Source: Acidobacteriota bacterium (GTDB taxonomy: Bacteria > Acidobacteriota > Vicinamibacteria > Vicinamibacterales > UBA8438). From it: a stretch of 35,953 nucleotides of DNA. The notes beneath the pieces are model-generated. The model ran no database searches. It had not been told where the DNA came from and worked only from the letters and a program-made list of their open reading frames with translations. Of this stretch, positions 1 to 8,846 are shown piece after piece (position 1 is the first letter of the stretch; every line of letters begins with the position of its first letter). A program made the translations under genes and the position numbers. The DNA lies in NCBI GenBank assembly GCA_002712885.1, contig PAUN01000070.1, positions 1 through 35,953 on the forward strand, written 5' to 3'.

Positions 1-1
1 C

Positions 2-781
2 GAGGCCGACACACCGGCCGGCAAGGCGTTCGCCGTCCTGTTGATCCTCTCGATTCTAGGCAGCGTAATTGTCGTGATGCTCGACAGCGTCGAGACGATT
101 CATGCCCGCTCCGGAGCGTGGCTCACGCGGCTGGAGTGAACGTTCACCATCCTTTTCACCGTTGAGTATCTGGTCCGCCTGGCCAGCGTCCGCAGACCAT
201 GGGGTTACGCCCTGAGCTTCTTCGGCGTGATCGACCTGCTCGCCATCATCCCCACCTACCTCAGCCTGGTCGTCGCAGGCACCCAGTCGCTCCTGGTCAT
301 CCGTATCCTGCGGCTGTTGCGGGTGTTTCGCGTGTTCAAGCTTGGGTACTACCTGAGCGAGGCCCGGGTCCTCAAGACCGCAATCCAGGCTAGCCGCGCC
401 AAGATCAATGTCTTCTTGACGCTCGTGCTGTCGATTGCGGTCGTCATGGGCGCGTTGCTGTATCTCATCGAGGGGGAGGCCACCGGGTTCACCAGCATTC
501 CGCGGGGGATGTACTGAGCCGTGGTCACCATGACCACGGTTGGTTACGGGGACATCGCACCGACTACGGTGCTCGGCCAGATCGCGGCCGCTGGGCTGAT
601 GGTGCTCGGCTACGCCATCATCGCGACCCCGACCGGTATCGTGTCGGCGGAGCCGGTGCAGGCCGTCAGCCATCAACCGGTGTCGACGCAGGCCTGTCCC
701 GCCTGCAGTGCCGAGGGCCACGATGCCGACGCGGTCTGCGACAAGTATTGCGGCGAGCGCCTCTATCCCACCACTATGTAG
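2..781 (+). pseudogene. Voltage-gated K+ channel / ion transporter (6TM type), C-terminal part, 5' end outside window, interrupted by two in-frame TGA codons
   Basis: Frame 2 reads ...VMLDSVETIHARSGAWLTRLE*TFTILFTVEYLVRLASVRRPWGYALSFFGVIDLLAIIPTYLSL...LRLLRVFRVFKLGYYLSEARVLKTAIQASRAKI...[30 protein letters not shown]...ATPTGIVSAEPV...TQACPACSAEGHDADAVCDKYCGERL. S4-like segment, TTVGYGD selectivity filter and Cys-rich tail are in one frame; TGA at 137-139 and 515-517. Confidence 0.8.
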
Positions 782-844
782 AGGTCGCCAGCCAGGGCAG
801 AGAACGCTGGTCCCAAGCCGAGACGCGATTGGTCAGACGGCCCT

Positions 845-1035
845 GGGCGGGTATAAATACCCGCGGCCACGGAGTGGAGCACTCGGGGTCCCTGCGGAGC
901 CGCCGCGTGGGGCCCTGGGCAAAGCGCCGTCAAAGCAGGCGGCACCGCCGCCCAGGCGCGCGACAATGCGCGCCCCGCGGGCCCGGAGTGAGGCTCTGGG
1001 GTCCCCGCGAGGGCCCGCGTGGGGTTCGGGACGTA
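845..1035. ncRNA. Candidate structured RNA / repeat element: tandem GC-rich hairpins with two diverged copies of one hairpin unit
   Basis: Hairpins by eye: GCGGGTA-TAAA-TACCCGC (847-864), GAGTG-GAG-CACTC (872-884), GGCGGC-ACC-GCCGCC (938-952), GGCGCGC-GACAAT-GCGCGCC (955-974). Related units ggagtggagcactcggggtccctgcggagccgccgcgtggggccctggg (871-919) and ggagtgaggctctggggtccccgcgagggcccgcgtggggttcggg (985-1030), each foldable as CCC-GCG...CGC-(GT)-GGG. No convincing CDS covers it. Confidence 0.5.
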
Positions 1036-1046
1036 GCTCCGTTTAA

Positions 1047-1253
1047 TCAAAGATATCGTGCAAGCTGCCGAATCGCTTGATAGAGCACGTCGGCGAGCTG
1101 GCGGACGAACGGCGTGACATCTTGCTCACTGACAGCGTCGGCCACCGTCACCGGATCGGTCAGTAGGAGCCAGATCGTGGCACCCGCCAACGCCGCCGCC
1201 AGCAGGCCGACCACGCCGGCGACGCTCATGCCAATCCGTACGAGGCTCATCAC
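1047..1253 (-). CDS. Small hypothetical membrane protein (68 aa)
   Basis: MMSLVRIGMSVAGVVGLLAAALAGATIWLLLTDPVTVADAV...: one hydrophobic segment then an amphipathic C-terminus; plausible small inner-membrane protein. Confidence 0.6.
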   Translation of the reverse strand: MMSLVRIGMSVAGVVGLLAAALAGATIWLLLTDPVTVADAVSEQDVTPFVRQLADVLYQAIRQLARYL

Positions 1254-1392
1254 CGATTACTTTCTACCGGTCGTCACGGACCCGGCTCCCGACGCGTCGG
1301 CCGAGTCATGGAGGTCGGACCGGGTGTCTGGCAGGACGGTCGTCCCTACATAGGACGGATGTGGCGTCCCACAAGTTTTCGAAACCGTGGAA

Positions 1393-2409
1393 TCAGACGT
1401 CGAGAACGATCTTACCGAACTGAGACTTGTCTTCGAGCCGGCGCTGGGCGTCCACCGCGGCCTCGAGCGGGAAGCTGCTGTCGACGACCGGGGTGAATCG
1501 ACCGTCGAAGAACAGTTCGGCGGCCCGAAGCAGTTCTCCCTTGGACCCCATATAAGAGCCGATCAGCGAGATCTGCCGGGAGAACAGGTGGCGGATGTCC
1601 ATCGAGACGCTGGGCCCGGTAGTCGCACCACAGGTCACCAACCGTCCACCTCGCTTGAGACTCTTCATCGACGCTTCCCAGGTCGCCTGCCCGACGTGCT
1701 CGAACACCACGTCGACGCCGCCGCGGTCGGTGAACCGCCGCACCTCCTTCGCGATGTCCTCCCGGTAGTGATCGATGGCCTCGTGCGCTCCCAATTCACG
1801 CGCGCGGGCCAGCTTCTCGTTCGAGCCGGCCGTCACGATCACCCGTGCGCCCTGCGCCAGAGCCACCTGGATCGCCGCCTGCCCGAGACCGCTGCCGGCG
1901 GCCAGAATCAGGACCGTTTCACCAGGTCGCAGCGCCGCCTTCGTGACCAGCATGTGCCACGCGCTCAGGAATGTGAACGGGAAGGCGGCCGCTTCGCGAA
2001 AACCGATATGATCCGGAATCGGCACGAGGTTCTCCACCGGCACCGTCACCAATTCGGCGTACCCGCCCTCGGATTGATAGCCGACCAAGCCATAGCTCCG
2101 ACAGAGGTTGTCCTCACCGCCGAGACAGGCGGCGCACCGTCCGCAGCTCAGCCCCGGCTGCACCAGCACCCGCTGGCCCTCGCCGACGCCGCCGCCCGAG
2201 GCACGCACCACCTCGCCCGCGACGTCGCTGCCTGGACAATGCGGGAGGCGCACGCCGGGAATCCCTCGACGTTGCCATAGATCGAGGTGATTCAGCGCGC
2301 AGGCGCGCACGCGTATCAGTACCTCGCCCGGCCCGGGCTCAGGGTCCGGAACGTCTTCTTGTCGCAGGACGTCGAGCCCACCGTGTTCGTGAAACCGCAC
2401 AGCTTTCAT
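1393..2409 (-). CDS. Zinc-type alcohol dehydrogenase / quinone oxidoreductase (MDR superfamily)
   Basis: MKAVRFHEHGGLDVLRQEDVPDPEPGPGEVLIRV...; structural Zn Cys cluster CGRCAACLGGEDNLC; Rossmann-type AAGSGLGQAAIQVA. Confidence 0.93.
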   Translation of the reverse strand: MKAVRFHEHGGLDVLRQEDVPDPEPGPGEVLIRVRACALNHLDLWQRRGIPGVRLPHCPGSDVAGEVVRASGGGVGEGQRVLVQPGLSCGRCAACLGGEDNLCRSYGLVGYQSEGGYAELVTVPVENLVPIPDHIGFREAAAFPFTFLSAWHMLVTKAALRPGETVLILAAGSGLGQAAIQVALAQGARVIVTAGSNEKLARARELGAHEAIDHYREDIAKEVRRFTDRGGVDVVFEHVGQATWEASMKSLKRGGRLVTCGATTGPSVSMDIRHLFSRQISLIGSYMGSKGELLRAAELFFDGRFTPVVDSSFPLEAAVDAQRRLEDKSQFGKIVLDV

Positions 2410-2432
2410 TCTTCAACTCCTCGTGTCGCGCA

Positions 2433-3809
2433 TCACGGGTCGACACGCACCGGATCGCCAAGACCCAGCGCCGGGAGGTCGGACATGAGCTGGTCGGCCG
2501 GTCCCACAATCACCGCCACCGCCTCACCGGCCCGAAGGTGAGCCGCCGCCGCAGCGGTGACGTCATCGACATCGACGGCCTCGACCTCCGGAACAAAGGT
2601 GTCGTAGTAGCTCGCCGGCAACTCGTGAAGCACCAGTGACGCGACGCCGCGCGCCACCTGGCTGGCCGTCTCGAACCCCCGGGCAAACCCGCGGGTCAGC
2701 GCGGCGCGCGCCATCTCCAGCTCCGCCAACGTTACGGGGCAATCGCCTCCGATCACCGCCATCTGCGACAGGACTTCCTGGACGCACTCGACAGTCGCGT
2801 CAGCCTGCACACTGCCCTGCATCGCGAACGGACCCGGCGCTCGGCGGTAATCGAACCCCGTCCGAACACCATAGGTGTACCCCTTCTCCTCACGTAAGCG
2901 CTGGTTGAGCCGGCTGACGAACTGCCCGCCCAGAACCACGTTCAACACTTGCAGCGCATGGTAGTCGGGCGTAGCGCGAGCCACGGCCACGTGGCCAACA
3001 CGCAGCTCGCTCTGCACGGCGGCCGGACGATCGACGAGCACCAGACGTGCCGACGGCGGTCCGACCGCATCGAGAACGGCCGGTGCGACCACCGCCTCTG
3101 ATGCCGGCGGCCGCACGGGCAGGGCGCCGAACGTCCGCTCCGCGACGTCGCCAATCTCCTCGTGTGTCAGCGCCCCGACGCCAATCAGGGTCGCCAGTTC
3201 CAGCTGATAGGCATCACGATGAAACGCGGTCACCTGAGCCGGCGTGAGGCTCGCCAGGGACGTGTCGGTCCCAATTCCGAGATGGCCGTAGGGATGGCCC
3301 GGAAACAGCGTGCCCAGAAATATCCGGTCCGCCACGGCACTCGACACGGCTCGCAACTGCCGTACGCGGCTCCGCCGGAGGTCTCGCACCCGGCCAACAT
3401 CAGACGCATCAAACCGAGGCGTACCGACGATCTCGGCCAGCAGGCCTGCTCCCTGCAACGCGTGCCGCGCCACCGTGGTAAGCGTGACCGAGGTGGAGTC
3501 TGCCCCCACCTCGGTCCCGAGCCGGGCGCCGATACGATCGAGCGCCGCGTGCAATTCGAGCGCAGTACGCTGGATACAGCCCTCGTCCAGCAGGTCGGCG
3601 GTCAACGCCGCCAGGCCGTGGGCATGCTCTGGATCGGAGGCAGACCCGACCGGCATCGTCAACCGAAAGGTGACCACCGGCGGCCCAGGATGCTCGACCG
3701 TCTTTAACGCCAATCCGTTGGACAACCGACCGGTGCGCACGACCGGGAACCGCGTCGGCGGCACCCGACCGGGCTCCGGCATGTGCGAACGGTCCACACG
3801 ACCGGTCAT
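2433..3809 (-). CDS. M16 family peptidase-like protein (non-catalytic subunit type)
   Basis: M16 fold features (LRVGHVAVARATPDYHALQVLNVVLGGQFVSRLNQRLREEKGYTYGV), but the HxxEH position reads HAHGLAALTADLLDEG. Overlaps the upstream M16 gene by 4 nt. Confidence 0.9.
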   Translation of the reverse strand: MTGRVDRSHMPEPGRVPPTRFPVVRTGRLSNGLALKTVEHPGPPVVTFRLTMPVGSASDPEHAHGLAALTADLLDEGCIQRTALELHAALDRIGARLGTEVGADSTSVTLTTVARHALQGAGLLAEIVGTPRFDASDVGRVRDLRRSRVRQLRAVSSAVADRIFLGTLFPGHPYGHLGIGTDTSLASLTPAQVTAFHRDAYQLELATLIGVGALTHEEIGDVAERTFGALPVRPPASEAVVAPAVLDAVGPPSARLVLVDRPAAVQSELRVGHVAVARATPDYHALQVLNVVLGGQFVSRLNQRLREEKGYTYGVRTGFDYRRAPGPFAMQGSVQADATVECVQEVLSQMAVIGGDCPVTLAELEMARAALTRGFARGFETASQVARGVASLVLHELPASYYDTFVPEVEAVDVDDVTAAAAAHLRAGEAVAVIVGPADQLMSDLPALGLGDPVRVDP

Positions 3810-5125
3810 GAGACGACCGCCGGACGCGAACCGGGTAGCGCCCGTTCGACGGCGCCGTCCGGCACGACGCTCAGAGCGATACGACCCGGCTCATGCAGCC
3901 GCCGCACCGCGCCGCGCACTCGCTCGGCGGTCGTACTGCGATACCGCGCCCGGTCCCTGGCCATGAATCCGGGATCACCGGCATACACGTTGTACGCGTT
4001 CAATTGGTCCGACCGCCCATTGAACCCACCGACGGTCTGCAAACGGTACACAAACTGGACCTCGACCTGCGTCAGCCCTCTTTGCAGTTCCGCCTCACTC
4101 GGACCGGTATCGGCCAAGGCAGCCAGCTCCTCGACGATCACCTGCTCGAGCTCCATCAATTCGCTCCCCGGAGCTGCGGTCGCGATCAGGCAGAACCAGC
4201 CGTCGATCTCGCGCGAGCCCTGCGCCGCACTAACGTCGGTGGCAAGACGCCGCTCGTAGACCAATGTGCGATACAAACGGGAGGTCTTCCCGCCGGCCAG
4301 CAGCTCAGCCAACAAGTCCATGTCGGCATCGCCGTCTGAGAACAGGCGCGGGGAGCGCCAGGCAAGATAGAGACGCGGCAACTCCACCCGGTCCTCGAGC
4401 AGGAGGCGCGTGTCTACTGCGGCTGGCGTGGGATTCCGCTGCGACTCAGCGCCGGTGACCACGGCTGGGACTGGAGAGCCGGCGGGGATCTCCTCGAAGT
4501 GGCGACGCACCAGCTCGAGCACCGGCTCCGTGTCCACATCACCGGCCACGGTCAGCGAGGCATTGCCGGGGTGGTAGTACGTCTGAAAGAACGCGTGCGC
4601 GTCCTCGAGTGTCGCGGCCCGGATGTCCTCGGCGTGCCCGATGGTGGTCCAGTGGTAGGGATGGTCGGACGGAAACAGCGCAGACATCAACGCCATCAGT
4701 GCCAAGCCGTACGGACGGTTTTCATAGGACTGGCGTCGCTCGTTCAGCACGACCTTGCGTTGGTTCTCGAACTTGGCGGAAGTCAGCGCCGGCAGGAGGT
4801 ACCCCAAACGATCCGACTCCAACCACAGCGCCAGCTCCAACGCGTTGGTCGGCACGACCTCCCAGTAGTTCGTGCGATCGCAGTTGGTGGACCCGTTGAG
4901 TGAGGCCCCCGCCTTTTGCAACGGCGCGAAGTAGCCGCTGTCATGATGCGCCGACCCCTCGAACATGAGGTGCTCGAACAGATGGGCCAGTCCGGTGCGT
5001 CCGGGCCGCTCGTTCTTCGATCCGACGTGGTACCAGAGATTGACCGCAGCGATCGGGCACCGATGGTCCTCGTGCACGATGACGTCGAGTCCGTTGTCCA
5101 ATGTGTATTTCAAAAAATCCAGCAT
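3806..5125 (-). CDS. M16 family zinc metallopeptidase (catalytic subunit)
   Basis: HLFEHLMFEGSAHHDSG (HxxEH motif), N-terminal YTLDNGLDVIVHEDHRCPIAAVNLWYHVGSKNE. Confidence 0.95.
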   Translation of the reverse strand: MLDFLKYTLDNGLDVIVHEDHRCPIAAVNLWYHVGSKNERPGRTGLAHLFEHLMFEGSAHHDSGYFAPLQKAGASLNGSTNCDRTNYWEVVPTNALELALWLESDRLGYLLPALTSAKFENQRKVVLNERRQSYENRPYGLALMALMSALFPSDHPYHWTTIGHAEDIRAATLEDAHAFFQTYYHPGNASLTVAGDVDTEPVLELVRRHFEEIPAGSPVPAVVTGAESQRNPTPAAVDTRLLLEDRVELPRLYLAWRSPRLFSDGDADMDLLAELLAGGKTSRLYRTLVYERRLATDVSAAQGSREIDGWFCLIATAAPGSELMELEQVIVEELAALADTGPSEAELQRGLTQVEVQFVYRLQTVGGFNGRSDQLNAYNVYAGDPGFMARDRARYRSTTAERVRGAVRRLHEPGRIALSVVPDGAVERALPGSRPAVVS

Positions 5126-5259
5126 TCATCGCCTACCAACAAAGTCCGGGTGCATTCGACCGCCGCGCGATCATACTGCCATCACAACATGCGTCCCGCG
5201 TCGTGGCCCACGGGCGCCCGGCGGCTGGCCGATGGCCGCGTGGTACGATGGAACACGTC

Positions 5260-5787
5260 ATGATTCGAACGGCTCTCACAATGACGGCACTTCTACTGTA
5301 TGCCGCGACCGCCACAAGCGCGCAGACCTTGCGCTACGAGGCACCGGACGACTGGGACGAGCAGCCGTCAACATCACCGATGCGTGTCACCGAGTTCCGG
5401 CTTCCGCGAGTCGCCGGCGACGCTGAGGACGTTGAGTTGGTGGTGTTCTACTTTGGCGGCGCCGGCGGGAGCGTCGAGGCCAACCTGGAGCGCTGGGTCG
5501 GCCAGATAGAGCAGCCGGATGGGCGCTCGTCGTTTGAAGTAGCGTCGACCACCGGATTCGACGCCAACGGCCTTGCAATCACGGTGCTTGATGTCCCCGG
5601 CACCTACGTGGCCGCGGTCAGACCTGGCTCGACTAGTCGGCTCAATAAGACCGACTTCCGCTTGCTCGCAGCGGTGGTGGAAACTCCCGCGGGCCCGTAT
5701 TTCTTCAAGTTGACCGGTCCGGCCCGGAGCGTAGCACGCTGGGACAATGCGTTCGCAGCCTTTCTGCGCACGGTGTCGGTGGAGTAG
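5260..5787 (+). CDS. Hypothetical secreted protein (175 aa)
   Basis: MIRTALTMTALLLYAATATSAQTLRYEAPDDWDEQPS... signal peptide followed by a soluble domain; upstream in-frame starts of the 5101 ORF look unlikely. Confidence 0.8.
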   Translation: MIRTALTMTALLLYAATATSAQTLRYEAPDDWDEQPSTSPMRVTEFRLPRVAGDAEDVELVVFYFGGAGGSVEANLERWVGQIEQPDGRSSFEVASTTGFDANGLAITVLDVPGTYVAAVRPGSTSRLNKTDFRLLAAVVETPAGPYFFKLTGPARSVARWDNAFAAFLRTVSVE

Positions 5788-5855
5788 TCGTCTCTCTCAG
5801 AGGTCGCAGTCAGTCCGAGTCGGCGTGGCCCGCCATAGACGGGACGCGGCACGCC

Positions 5856-6242
5856 TCACGAGTGCAGGGCGGCGTCGCGATATGCCTCTGCCAATCAGGC
5901 AGCCATATCCTCATTCAGATCAGAGACCTGCATGGTTGGGGGCGCTCACGTCAACACGCGAGAAGCGGGGATGTTCGAGCCGACGGTGCAGCACGACGTG
6001 CGCGTGCAGGCCTCGGGCGGTCAATCGATCGCCGCGAACGTCCCGCCCACCTGGAAGGCGATGCCATCCGGCCCCGGGACGATCGCAACCGGTCCACACC
6101 GTCTCACGAGCTCGGCGAACCGCCGATACAGGGCGACCGCACCGGGGGACTTCCCCTCCAGGTAGCCCCTCACCGACTCGCGCCCACACGAGTGCGACTG
6201 GTTGAGCTACGCGAACGATCTCCCGAAATTTGGACAGACCCA
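5856..6242 (-). pseudogene. Decayed DUF5655-like gene with frameshifts and in-frame stops
   Basis: Minus-strand pieces in different frames: WVCPNFGRSFA*LNQSHSCGRESVRGYLEGKSPGAVALYRRFAELVRRCGPVAIVPGPDGIAFQVGGTFAAID / LTARGLHAHVVLHRRLEHPRFSRVDVSAPNHAG / VSDLNEDMAA*LAEAYRDAALHS*. Resembles the DUF5655 family as recalled (N-terminal Cys/His motif, RCGPV, FA, HVVLxRRLEHPRF, AAWLxEAY). Confidence 0.65.
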
Positions 6243-6379
6243 CACCGGCTCCACAGATCGGACGCCAGGAGGAGCATGCGTCGGTGATCAACTCCGCCGA
6301 CTCCCGGTCAACGTCCATCCGTGACACCACAATATTCAGACCCCCCTCGGTGCTTCGCAAAGACTTTCGCCAAGGACCA

Positions 6380-7528
6380 CTACCGGAGTTCGAGAGCGGA
6401 TTCGGCAATCAGCTTTCGATGCAGCTCGCTGGTCCCCTCGCCGACCTCCAGTGTCTTCGCTTCGAGCAATAATCGACCCACTTCGTACTCGGACGAAAAG
6501 CCGTACCCGCCATGTATCTGAATCGCCTCGAGCGCGTTCTGCGTGGCCGCCTCGCTAGCCATCAACTTGGCCATGGAGGCTTCCATCGAGCACCGCTCGA
6601 CGCCGGCATCCTTCATCCGTCCCAGACGATAGACGAGCGCGCGGGCCGCTTCGGTCCGACAGATCATGTCTGCAATCTTCTGCTGCACCATCTGGAATTC
6701 CCCGATGGCCTGTCCGAACGCGCGGCGCTCGACGGCGTAGGGGAGGGTTAGGTCGACGGCGCGCTGCGCCTGACCGACACACCGGGCGGCCACGGAGAAC
6801 CGACCGGTGTCGAGCGCGGCGCCCAGAATCGGAAAGCCGCGCCCCACCTCGCCCAACACCGCCTCGTCGGGCACGACAACATCATCGAAGTGCACTTCGG
6901 CCACGTTGTCGCGATGCAACGTTCGCATCGGGAGCGCGCGACTGGTGATGCCGGCGACCGACGGGTCCAGCACAAACATGGTGACCCCCCGGTGCGCTTG
7001 GGACAGGTCAACGGTGGCCGCGACGAGAAACACACCAGCCTCGGCCGCGTGCGAGATAAAGACCTTGCTCCCGCTCAGACGCCATCCCCCGTCAATCTGT
7101 GTCGCCCGAGTCTTCATCGCGGCCAGATCCGTGCCGCCGCCAGGCTCCGTCAGGCAGGCTGAGGCCAAGATGTCGCCGCTCGCGAGAGGGGGAAGCCACC
7201 GCTGGCGCTGCGCCGCCGTACCAAAGCGAAGAATCGAGCTCCCAACGAGGGAGTTCGCAACTGATACGGCGGAGGCGACCACCCAATCGACGCGGGCCAA
7301 CTCCTCGCACACGATGCCGTAGGTCACGATGTCGATGAACGAGCCACCGTAGGAGTCCGGAATCATCGGAGCCAGAAATCCGAGCGGCGCCAGCTTCGCG
7401 ATGATCTCCCTGGGATATCGCCCCTCACGTTCATGTTGCTCAACGGTCGGCAAGATCTCACGCTCGGCAAACTCGCGCACGGCCGCCCGCACCTGGCGCT
7501 GAGTGTCCGTGAGATCGAAGTCGGCCAT
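6380..7528 (-). CDS. Acyl-CoA dehydrogenase (382 aa)
   Basis: MADFDLTDTQRQVRAAVREFAEREILPTVEQHEREGRYPREIIAKLAPLGFLAPMIPDSYGG...CLTEPGGGTDLAAMKTRA...IQIHGGYGFSSEYEVGRLLLEAKTLEVGEGTSELHRKLIA. ATG at 7528 preferred over the longer ORF start. Confidence 0.95.
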   Translation of the reverse strand: MADFDLTDTQRQVRAAVREFAEREILPTVEQHEREGRYPREIIAKLAPLGFLAPMIPDSYGGSFIDIVTYGIVCEELARVDWVVASAVSVANSLVGSSILRFGTAAQRQRWLPPLASGDILASACLTEPGGGTDLAAMKTRATQIDGGWRLSGSKVFISHAAEAGVFLVAATVDLSQAHRGVTMFVLDPSVAGITSRALPMRTLHRDNVAEVHFDDVVVPDEAVLGEVGRGFPILGAALDTGRFSVAARCVGQAQRAVDLTLPYAVERRAFGQAIGEFQMVQQKIADMICRTEAARALVYRLGRMKDAGVERCSMEASMAKLMASEAATQNALEAIQIHGGYGFSSEYEVGRLLLEAKTLEVGEGTSELHRKLIAESALELR

Positions 7529-7562
7529 CCGCCGCAGCACGTTCTTTCCGGTCACGGTCACA

Positions 7563-8801
7563 TCACGTCTCCAATCCGCCAGCGCCAACGCTCTGCCGAC
7601 GGGGCATCGCTTGCGCGCGCGCGCGACTCGCCGCGGACTCTCCACTTTGCACCAAGGCGAACCGCGCCGTGATCGGCCCCACCATTTCGTTGACCACCAC
7701 GGACGCCAATACGATGGTCGAGACCTGCGGCGCAAACGCCACATAGCGGTCGTCTATCGCCAGGGTCAACCCGACGGCCAGACCAGCCTGCGACATCAGG
7801 GCCAGGCCAAGGTACCGGCACACCCCGGGGTGCATACCCAACCACTGCGCGCCAAACCGTGCCCCCGCCAGTTTCCCGAGCGCACGGGCCCCGATGTAGA
7901 GCAGGCCGGCCGACCCCATCGTCTGGACCAGGGCCACGTCCAGGTCGGCACCCGCAATGACGAAGAAGATCGCATAGAACGGAGGATCCGAGTCTGCGAG
8001 CGCCGCAAACAAGCGGCGGCTCTTGGTTGTGAGGTTAACCATCGTGGCCCCGACCGCGAGGCTGGCGACGAGGGGTGAGAGATCGAGCGCGCGAGACAGG
8101 CCGACACAGAACAAGATGGACCCAGCCAGCAGAATGAGCATCTCTCCCGTCTCGCGCACCTGACGGGACCATCCAGCCAGCATGAGTCCGACCAGAAACC
8201 CGAGCGCAGCGGAACCGAACAGTTGCCACACAAGGGGAAACACCGACCGGTACAGGGTCGGGAGAAACGCTCCGCCCAACCCAGTCGTCAGGTCGATGAG
8301 TGCCGCCACCAGGCTGTAGACCGTGATGCAAAAGAGGTTGTTGACCGCGATTATGCCAAGCAAGGTATCAGTGAGCGGGCCCTCGCTGTCGACCTCCCTG
8401 ATGACCATGAGCGTCGACGCCGGAGCCGTGGCAATCGCGATAGCTCCCAGCAATCCGGCGATTTGCCATGGCTGGCCAAGCAGCAGCATGGCGCCGGCAA
8501 CCAACGAACCTGCAAGCACCGATTCGACGAGGGTCAGATACAGGACGTTCCGACCAATTCGACGAAACAACGAGAACTCGAAGACCGACCCGACCGAGAA
8601 CAGGATCAGACCGAGCGCCACTTCGCTGAGCACCTGAAGCGCGGCGAGGTTCTCAGCACTCACCCAGCCGAGCACCGATGGCCCGAGCGCCACCCCGGCC
8701 AGGATATACCCGGTCACTTCCGGCACCCGGGCGTACCGGACGAGGTGCCCCGCCAGTAGGGCCAGCAGCAGGATCAGGCCGAGCGATGTCAACTCATCCA
8801 T
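7563..8801 (-). CDS. Cation:proton antiporter (CPA2/KefB-like, membrane domain)
   Basis: 412 aa, many TM segments; LILLLALLAGHLVRYARVPEVTGYILAGVALGPSVLGW; FFVIAGADLDVALV; LGLALMSQAGLAVGLTLAI. Confidence 0.92.
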   Translation of the reverse strand: MDELTSLGLILLLALLAGHLVRYARVPEVTGYILAGVALGPSVLGWVSAENLAALQVLSEVALGLILFSVGSVFEFSLFRRIGRNVLYLTLVESVLAGSLVAGAMLLLGQPWQIAGLLGAIAIATAPASTLMVIREVDSEGPLTDTLLGIIAVNNLFCITVYSLVAALIDLTTGLGGAFLPTLYRSVFPLVWQLFGSAALGFLVGLMLAGWSRQVRETGEMLILLAGSILFCVGLSRALDLSPLVASLAVGATMVNLTTKSRRLFAALADSDPPFYAIFFVIAGADLDVALVQTMGSAGLLYIGARALGKLAGARFGAQWLGMHPGVCRYLGLALMSQAGLAVGLTLAIDDRYVAFAPQVSTIVLASVVVNEMVGPITARFALVQSGESAASRARAQAMPRRQSVGAGGLET

Positions 8802-8846
8802 AACGTCATGACATTACGGACACCGCCGACAGCGGTGTCGAGCCTG

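Noticed and set aside
2-781. Reassignment of TGA to Trp (alternative genetic code) as explanation of the interrupted channel gene
   Set aside because: Other genes in the window terminate at TGA (for example the OMP gene ending 11577, ABC ATPase ending 14599, the fusion gene ending 19589) and encode Trp with TGG, so the standard bacterial code is in use.
1387-2280. 297-aa plus-strand ORF
   Set aside because: Antisense shadow of the MDR oxidoreductase gene; no family features.
8801-8816. Near-palindrome TAACGTCATGACATTA at the antiporter start
   Set aside because: Overlaps the start codon region, one mismatch pair, short; could easily be chance.
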